Shown here: positions 36,298 to 40,769 of the stretch, in pieces
Layout: each line of letters opens with the position of its first letter
Position numbering within the stretch: position 1 is the first letter of the stretch
Assembly: GCF_000186865.1 (NCBI RefSeq)
Contig: NW_008705592.1
Location: 241,506-282,274 of the forward strand
DNA length: 40,769 bases
DNA from: Aureococcus anophagefferens
Taxonomy: Eukaryota > Sar > Pelagophyceae > Pelagomonadales > Pelagomonadaceae
Direction of reading: 5' to 3'
Program-made: the position numbers and the translations under genes
The notes under the pieces: model-generated
What the model was told of the DNA's origin: nothing
The model's database searches: none
The model's input: only the letters and a program-made list of their open reading frames with translations

Positions 36298-37618
36298 TTA
36301 CACAGCCCCCTCCCGACTCGCCCACTCGAACCCCCGCGCCGCCTTCGCCCGGTGTTTGGCGAAGCGCGGCGGCTCGTCGATCGCGCAGTCGACGGTCGTC
36401 GCGTCCGTCGGGTGCGCGACGGCGACCCTCCGGCAGTAGAGGTAGAGGCCGATGCGCCGCCGCGCGGCGGTATGGTAGAGGTCGTCCCCGAGGATCGGCG
36501 CGCCGAGCTGCTCCGCGCAGTGGCGCCGCAGCTGGTGCCGCCGGCCCGTGGCGGGGAACAAAGAAACGTCCGTCGCGGCGCCGTCGACGGCCTGTGTGGA
36601 AATCAAATCTTCAACCCGACTTCAATGTGCGCGTAATTGAACTGATTGCGCCGTACTCTTCGGCTGTGCTTCGAGAACTCGATGAGAGCAATCGATTCGT
36701 CCAAAAATCAGCCGAATCGACTTCGATTTGACCGGGATAGAGAGTTCTGAAGTTTGGTGGGGACCCCCCAAACCAGTGGTTGATTTCCACACAGTCGACG
36801 GCGCAGCGCGTCTCGCCGAGGACCTCGACGCGCGTCGTCGCGGGCCTGCCGTCGAGCGGCGCGTCGACGACGCCCGCGCGCACGCCGCCGCCGACGAGCA
36901 GCGCGCGGTACTCCTTGGCGACGCGGCCGCGCTCGAACTCGCGGCCCAGGAACGCGTGCGCGGATCGCGTCTTGCTCACGACCACGGGCCCGGCGACGCG
37001 CGCGTCGAGGCGGTGGCGCGGGAGCGGCGCCGGCAGAGCGTCGCCCGACGCCGACGGCTCCAGAAAGAGCGGCAGCACGTCGTCGAGACAGAGCTGTCGC
37101 GCCTTCAGGCTGCCCTTCCACGACATGGAGTGGACGCCCGCGGGCTTCAGCACGACGGCCATGGCGTCGTCCTCGTAGAGCACGCGCAGCGGCGGCGCGT
37201 GGCGGCCGGGGTCCGCCAGCGCCGCCGCGAGGTTCGCGCGCTTCTCCAGCCACCGGTCGCCGCCGGCGTCCGGCACGGCCGTCCGCCGCTCCGCGGCGGC
37301 CGCGAGCGTCAGCACGTCGCCCGGCGCGACGACGCGCGCGCCCGACGCCTCGGCGCCGTTGACGCGGAGCCGGCCCCGGCGGCAGGCCACGTTCGCGGCG
37401 TTGCTCGTCGCGAGCTCGTCGGCGAACGCGAAAGCGCCGAAGTGGCTCAGCCGCGCCGCGCGCGCGTCCGCGGGCGCGACCGCCACGGTGAACGTCGCGT
37501 CCGCGACGGGCCGCGCCCAGGCGCCGAAGCGCGCGCGCGCCGCCGCCTCGCTCCAGCGATGGTCCGGCGCGAGGGCCGCGGCCGCGGCGAGGAGGAGGGC
37601 GAGGGGCATCGCTGCCAT
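36298..37618 (-). CDS. RluA-family pseudouridine synthase with S4-like domain
   Basis: Exons are 37618-36803 and 36591-36298, 369 residues. MAAMPLALLLAAAAALAP may be a signal/targeting segment. An S4-like RNA-binding element occurs near 75-110 (ANVACRRGRLRVNGAEASG, VVAPGDVLTL). The catalytic domain begins RVLYEDDAMAVVLKPAGVHS. PRHRLDARVAGPVVVSKTR has catalytic Asp205 in HRLD. The C-terminal LFPATGRRHQLRRHCAEQLG and APILGDDLY match the TGRxHQLR...PIxGDxxY motif and lie on exon 2. It isomerises specific uridines in rRNA or tRNA, likely organellar; the target site is unknown. The intron is family B copy 3. Confidence 0.87.
36592..36794 (+). mobile_element. Introner element, family B copy 3 (203 bp)
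   Basis: Terminal repeats CTGTGTGGAAATCAA / TTGATTTCCACACAG, with a perfect 8-bp duplication TCGACGGC (36584-36591 and 36795-36802). On the minus coding strand the intron 36802-36592 is GC-AG and restores ETRCAVDGAATDV. Same length as copies 1 and 2. Confidence 0.95.
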
Positions 37619-38081
37619 TTTTTTTTACTTCTGCGGCGAACGCTTCGACGCCGCGCTAACGCTCGTGCGATCGCTGCAGCGCGGTCGCGTGGCTTGCAGC
37701 GGCGCGCGCTTCGAATGCTCTTAGCTCGTGCATTGCAGCCGCAAAACTCATGTCCATCGGCCGCACAAGAAGGTCAACATCAATGAGCAGTTCAACCAAA
37801 GCCGGAAGGTTGCCATCCGGGGAAACTCTCTCACGACCCGGGAGCGGCGCATGCGAGTCGGATGTGCCGGCGGAAGAGCCGAAGCTGCGTCCGGCAAACG
37901 CGCGCCGCCGCGGACGACCTTCAGGACGCACGCGCGCGGACGACGCGGGCAGGGCGTAGACAGCGCCGACGGGCAAACACCCCCCAACACACCCGAAAGG
38001 AAAGGTCGCCCCGGCGCCGCTATGGTCAAATGGGGAGTTAAAGCCGCCGCCGCGCGACCGCGACCCGGCGGCCCGCGCGGC
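37619..38081. other. Intergenic gap, 463 bp
   Basis: It lies upstream of the pseudouridine synthase ATG and downstream of the small membrane protein stop. An eight-base T run sits at 37619-37626. Short open frames exist on both strands, but none has recognisable residues or coding character. I see no repeat or RNA structure. Confidence 0.55.
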
Positions 38082-38498
38082 CTACTCGGGCGTATCGCCG
38101 TCGAGCTGCGACGTCGACAGGCCGAGCGCTTTTCGGACGGGCGGGATGACGATGGGCATCCTGCGGGGAAAGCGGCGGTGTCGCGGGGGTTCGGTTCGGT
38201 CGCCGCGGCCCCGATTCGCGCGCCGGCCGCCGCGGACGGTCCGCGCGCGCGCGCGCCACGCGACACCCCCCGCGCCCGCCCGCGCGCCGCGTACGAGCGC
38301 GCGGCGCAGCATATAACAAACGACGCCGGCGGCGCGCGCGCAGCCGACGCCGCCGAGGAGGCAGGAGAAGAAGACGATGGGCTCGCGGTCCATCAACCGG
38401 ACGACCCAGACGCGCCCCTGCGTCGCCGTGAAGAACTGGCACGTCATGAGCGCCGAACTGAGGGCGATGAGCGCGTGGCCCCCGATGGAGCCCGTCAT
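38082..38498 (-). CDS. Small two-helix membrane protein, possible complex I accessory subunit
   Basis: Proposed exons are 38498-38338 and 38160-38082, with a GC-AG intron of 177 nt (3' site CTTTCCCCGCAG), giving 79 residues. The product has two hydrophobic segments: GHALIALSSALMTCQFFTA and PIVFFSCLLGGVGCAMPIVI, followed by PPVRKALGLSTSQLDGDTPE. The DREPIVFF...GGxG...PP pattern is reminiscent of NDUFA3-type subunits of mitochondrial complex I (KEPVLVV...GGL...PP), but the match is short. The intron is a multiple of three without stops, so retention would also stay open (139 residues, Arg-rich insert). Additional 5' exons are possible. Start, exon number and name are all tentative. Confidence 0.42.
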   Translation of the reverse strand: MTGSIGGHALIALSSALMTCQFFTATQGRVWVVRLMDREPIVFFSCLLGGVGCARAAGVVCYMLRRALVRGARAGAGGVAWRARARTVRGGRRANRGRGDRTEPPRHRRFPRRMPIVIPPVRKALGLSTSQLDGDTPE

Positions 38499-38881
38499 CG
38501 TCTCGGCGCGCGGGGGCGGCGCAGCTCGTCGACAGCGTCGCTTGCCCTGGATTGTTGAACGGCACCACCGGCTCGAGAGAACAAGCACCGCGCGCGCCGC
38601 GCGCGGCCCGGAGCCCTAGGAGACCGATATGCACAGCCTGCGCGTCTGGCTCGGGCTACGCCGCGGCGGGGCGATGCGCTCGGAGGCGTGTCCACGTAGT
38701 CGCGCTTGTCAGAGCGCCGCCCTTCGCGGCCGCCGGCGCGGCGCGCACCGAGGCTCCGGCCGGGGCCGCTAAGGCGCTCAAGCGCGTCGGGGTCGCGCAA
38801 GGCGCCTTCTTCATCGAAGTACTCGGTGGGGTCCTGCGTTACTATAGTTGACACTGCATCACCATCGCTAATCGAGCGAAG
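38499..38881. other. Uncertain region; candidate minus-strand exon at 38740-38833
   Basis: On the minus strand, AACGCAG at 38840-38834 could be a 3' splice site. The sequence that follows reads DPTEYFDEEGALRDPDALER, acidic and coding-like, before turning Arg/Gly-rich. I could not connect it in frame to the downstream small membrane protein or to a start codon. Nothing else recognisable is present. Confidence 0.25.
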
Positions 38882-39131
38882 CACATGGTGCCAAGCTAGT
38901 TCGCGCGGCCCGGGCGGCGCTGGCTGCACAAGCAGCACTACAAAGACGACCCGGACGCGCCGGCGAGCTGGCGAACGTGCGTCCCAGCGTCCCAGCCAAC
39001 CCCGTGTTTCCAGCCCAGCGTCCCAGCCAACCCCGTGTTTCCAGCTCGCACATGGTGCCACTGGCAAGCTAGTTCGCGCGGCGGCGCTGGCTGCACAAGC
39101 AGCACTACAAAGACGACCCGGACGCGCCGAA
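38882..39131. repeat. Nested local duplication
   Basis: An approximately 80-bp unit (ACATGGTGCCA...GGACGCGCCG) occurs at 38882-38961 and 39050-39131. The copies differ by small indels (extra CTGGC; CCCGGG present or absent). Between them a roughly 29-bp unit (CAGCGTCCCAGCCAACCC...TTTCCAG) is itself tandemly doubled at about 38988-39046. The unit contains the end of a likely intron (CTAG) and the start of the coding segment at 39072. Confidence 0.85.
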
Positions 39132-39261
39132 CATGTTCGAGTTCACAACAGAGATGCGGACCAAGAGCTGGCGCGAAAAGTCGGAGAACAGCGAGGACGC
39201 CGTCAGGTGGCGCTTCAACCTCCCGTTCTGGCTGGCGGCGGTCTTCTGGTCACATTCCTAA
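39072..39261 (+). CDS. Candidate 3' exon of a small protein, unknown
   Basis: Reading from just after CAAGCTAG (a plausible 3' splice site) gives FARRRWLHKQHYKDDPDAP, then NMFEFTTEMRTKSWREKSEN and VRWRFNLPFWLAAVFWSHS before TAA at 39259. The residue mix (Trp, Lys, Asp, amphipathic then hydrophobic end) looks coding rather than random, and resembles small mitochondrial inner-membrane subunits, but I recognise no family. Both upstream ATG triplets (38884, 39053) meet a stop within a few codons, so an upstream exon must exist if this is a gene; it was not found. Its first 20 codons are duplicated upstream. Confidence 0.35.
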
Positions 39262-39492
39262 CTCAAGCTCTACGCCGCTCGGCCGCCGAGCTGCATCCTC
39301 GCCAGCGCCGAGGCGCCGGCATCCATCCCGAAGTAGTCGCTCGGACGTCGCGCGCGCCGCCGAGACGCCGAGGTTTGCAGCGAAGACGGCAACACTGCGC
39401 GAGCGACGCCGATTTGCCAGAGGCGCCACCTCGCCTCCGCACAAGAAACACTCGTCTCGCGTGCGACGCACGCCCGCACTGCGCGGCACACC

Positions 39493-40769
39493 ATGGACCG
39501 GGGCATGCTGGCGCGCGCGACGTCGAGCGACGAGTCGCCGACGCCGGGCTACATGTACGGGGAGATCGCGAAGATGACGCTGGCGTCGTTCGACGCCTGC
39601 AAGCAGATCGAGGACTACCTCCTCAAGCGCTGCGGGAACAAGAACGCCAACGTGAAGAACAAGGCGCTGCTCATCATCAAGCACGTGGCGTCCTCGGGCC
39701 GGCCCGAGTTCCGCCGCAACCTCCTGCGGCAGTGTGTGTGCTGTGTCCGCACAGAAACCGTTTCCACACACGCGCGCGCGCGCCCCCCCCCCCCCTCCCC
39801 TAGGCTCGGCGTGCTCAAGGACTGCCTCTCCTTCACGGGCCCGCCCGACGCCCTGCGGGGCGACGAGCCCTACCGCAAGGTCCGCGAGTCCGCCAAGGAG
39901 GCGCTCGAGGCCGTGACGACGGACCCGGGCAACGGCCCGGCCGGCGGCGGCGCGGCCTTCGGCGACCGCATCTCGGGCTACGGCGGCGACGGCGGCGGCG
40001 GCATGTACACGGGCGGCTCCGGCGGCGGCTACAACGGCGGCGGGGGCAACGGCGGCTACGACGGCGGCGGCGGCGGCTACAACGGCGGCGGCGGCGGCGG
40101 CTACGACGGCGGCGGCGGCGGGGGCGGGGGCGGCTTCGCCGGCGGGGGCAACCGCTACGAGGGCTACGGCAACACGCCCGTCGAGCCCGAGCCGACGACG
40201 ATGATGGGCAAGCTCGCCAAGGCCGCCGCGTCCGCGAAGGACCGCGCGGCGGCGGCCGTCGCGTCCCAACCGGCGGGCTACGCGGGCGGCAGCGAGCGGT
40301 CCATGGGCGCCAACGCGGCGGCCTTCGGGTCGCACCGGGCCATGGGCGGCGTCGGGAACCCGAACTTTGGGGACGCGCGCCTCGAGAAGGCGAGCTGGAC
40401 GGAGCGCGCGGCCGCCGGCGCGCGCCGCGCGTCGAACGCGGCGCGGAACCTGCGCTTCAACGGCGCCATGAAGGAGGACCTGAGCTCCCAGTACGCGTCG
40501 AACCGGGGCGCCAACGCCTGGGCCAACGGCCAGCGCGGCGGCGGAGGCGGACAAGGCGGGCCCGGGCGGCTACGACGTCCGCGACGTGCAGGCGAACGTG
40601 GGCATGGGCGGCGACGTCACGGACCCGACGCCGTCCAACGCCGGCGGCTACGCCCAGCGGCCCGAGGCGCCGGCGCCGTCCTTCGCCGCGCGGAACCGCG
40701 GCGCCGTCGGCGGCGGCTGGGGCGCCGCCGCCGCGCCGGCCGCGCGGGCCGCGCAGCGAGACCCCGCGG
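39493..40769 (+). CDS. Tepsin-like ENTH/VHS protein (AP-4 accessory), 3' partial
   Basis: Exons are 39493-39731 and 39804 onward, with a 72-nt GT-AG intron. The ENTH-type helical domain (about 5-125) reads ARATSSDESPTPGYMYGEIA, LLKRCGNKNANVKNKALLII, then LGVLKDCLSFTGPPDALRGD and PYRKVRESAKEALEAV. TPGY...EIAK and FxGPPDxLxGxxxYxKVR are hallmarks of tepsin, the AP-4 accessory protein of trans-Golgi vesicles. A Gly/Tyr/Asp-rich low-complexity segment follows (GGGYNGGGGNGGYDG). Near 40530-40545 the frame shifts by one extra base; the continuation AEADKAGPGGYDVRDVQANVG is clearly coding. The gene runs off the right edge. The 231 bp before the ATG show no recognised element. Confidence 0.82.
   Translation, partial: MDRGMLARATSSDESPTPGYMYGEIAKMTLASFDACKQIEDYLLKRCGNKNANVKNKALLIIKHVASSGRPEFRRNLLRQCVCCVRTETVSTHARARPPPPSPRLGVLKDCLSFTGPPDALRGDEPYRKVRESAKEALEAVTTDPGNGPAGGGAAFGDRISGYGGDGGGGMYTGGSGGGYNGGGGNGGYDGGGGGYNGGGGGGYDGGGGGGGGGFAGGGNRYEGYGNTPVEPEPTTMMGKLAKAAASAKDRAAAAVASQPAGYAGGSERSMGANAAAFGSHRAMGGVGNPNFGDARLEKASWTERAAAGARRASNAARNLRFNGAMKEDLSSQYASNRGANAWANGQRGGGGGQGGPGRLRRPRRAGERGHGRRRHGPDAVQRRRLRPAARGAGAVLRRAEPRRRRRRLGRRRRAGRAGRAARPR
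39732..39803 (+). repeat. Low-complexity 72-nt intron of the tepsin-like gene
   Basis: It begins with a GTGTGTGTG tract, has a small hairpin GAAACCGTTTC, then CACACACGCGCGCG and thirteen C (39783-39795) before TAG. Splicing joins CA to G, giving RQLGVLKD in frame. No 8-bp duplication is seen. Confidence 0.75.

Noticed and set aside
36592..36794. Introner inverted repeats as hairpin ncRNAs or bidirectional terminators
   Set aside because: Position inside codons, 8-bp duplications and exact frame restoration are explained by transposon-derived introns; no separate RNA gene is needed.
37656..37976. Minus-strand 106-codon frame between the pseudouridine synthase and the small membrane protein
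   Set aside because: No recognisable motif or domain and no coding contrast with other frames; it lies in presumed promoter DNA.
38884..39070. ATG at 38884 and 39053 as starts of the small plus-strand exon
   Set aside because: Each meets TAG after four or six codons; CTAG there is better read as a 3' splice site.

Overview
The window is a very GC-rich, gene-dense stretch of a eukaryotic nuclear genome. It has spliceosomal introns, genes alternating between strands and intergenic gaps often below 50 bp. Several proteins carry a signal peptide followed by an ASAFAP-like motif (AHAFTAP, ATAFQAP, ASALNP), the mark of bipartite targeting to a secondary red plastid in heterokont algae. Seven introns are near-identical repeats of about 190-203 bp with terminal inverted repeats and 8-bp target duplications. 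These are introner elements of the kind reported for Micromonas and the pelagophyte Aureococcus anophagefferens. My inference is a pelagophyte (Aureococcus-like) alga. I could run no database search, so species identity is unproven.

Layout. 1-5.7 kb: GT61-like glycosyltransferase (5' truncated), two-pore cation channel, coiled-coil protein, and a small myristoylatable protein resembling a channel C-terminal lobe. 5.9-12 kb: a large kinesin combined with NlpC/P60-like, F-box-like and U-box domains, diverging from a TPR plus Aha1_N Hsp90 co-chaperone. 12-19 kb: receptor-like kinase, plastid membrane protein, coiled-coil/CS-like protein, G-patch protein, RIC8. 19-29.3 kb: LRR protein, papain-like protease, 3-ketoacyl-CoA reductase, 2OG-Fe(II) oxygenase with a SET-like N-terminal half, small plastid protein, sulfotransferase-like protein, plastid FtsY. 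29.4-37.6 kb: SF3B6, Cys-rich protein, IQ/coiled-coil protein, Gfo/Idh/MocA oxidoreductase, RluA-type pseudouridine synthase. 37.6-40.8 kb: a small membrane protein, a duplicated tract, and a tepsin-like ENTH protein that runs off the end.

The genes do not form one pathway; they are ordinary housekeeping, trafficking and plastid genes. What unifies the window is the intron biology. Eight introns (four family A, three family B, one 79-bp mini-element here called C) sit in coding sequence. Removing each exactly restores the reading frame. In every case the 3' CAG comes from the element's terminal repeat and the 5' splice site comes from the target duplication. Six of these eight introns are GC-AG. 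Four genes also show apparent single-base frameshifts, which I attribute mainly to sequence errors in GC-rich DNA.
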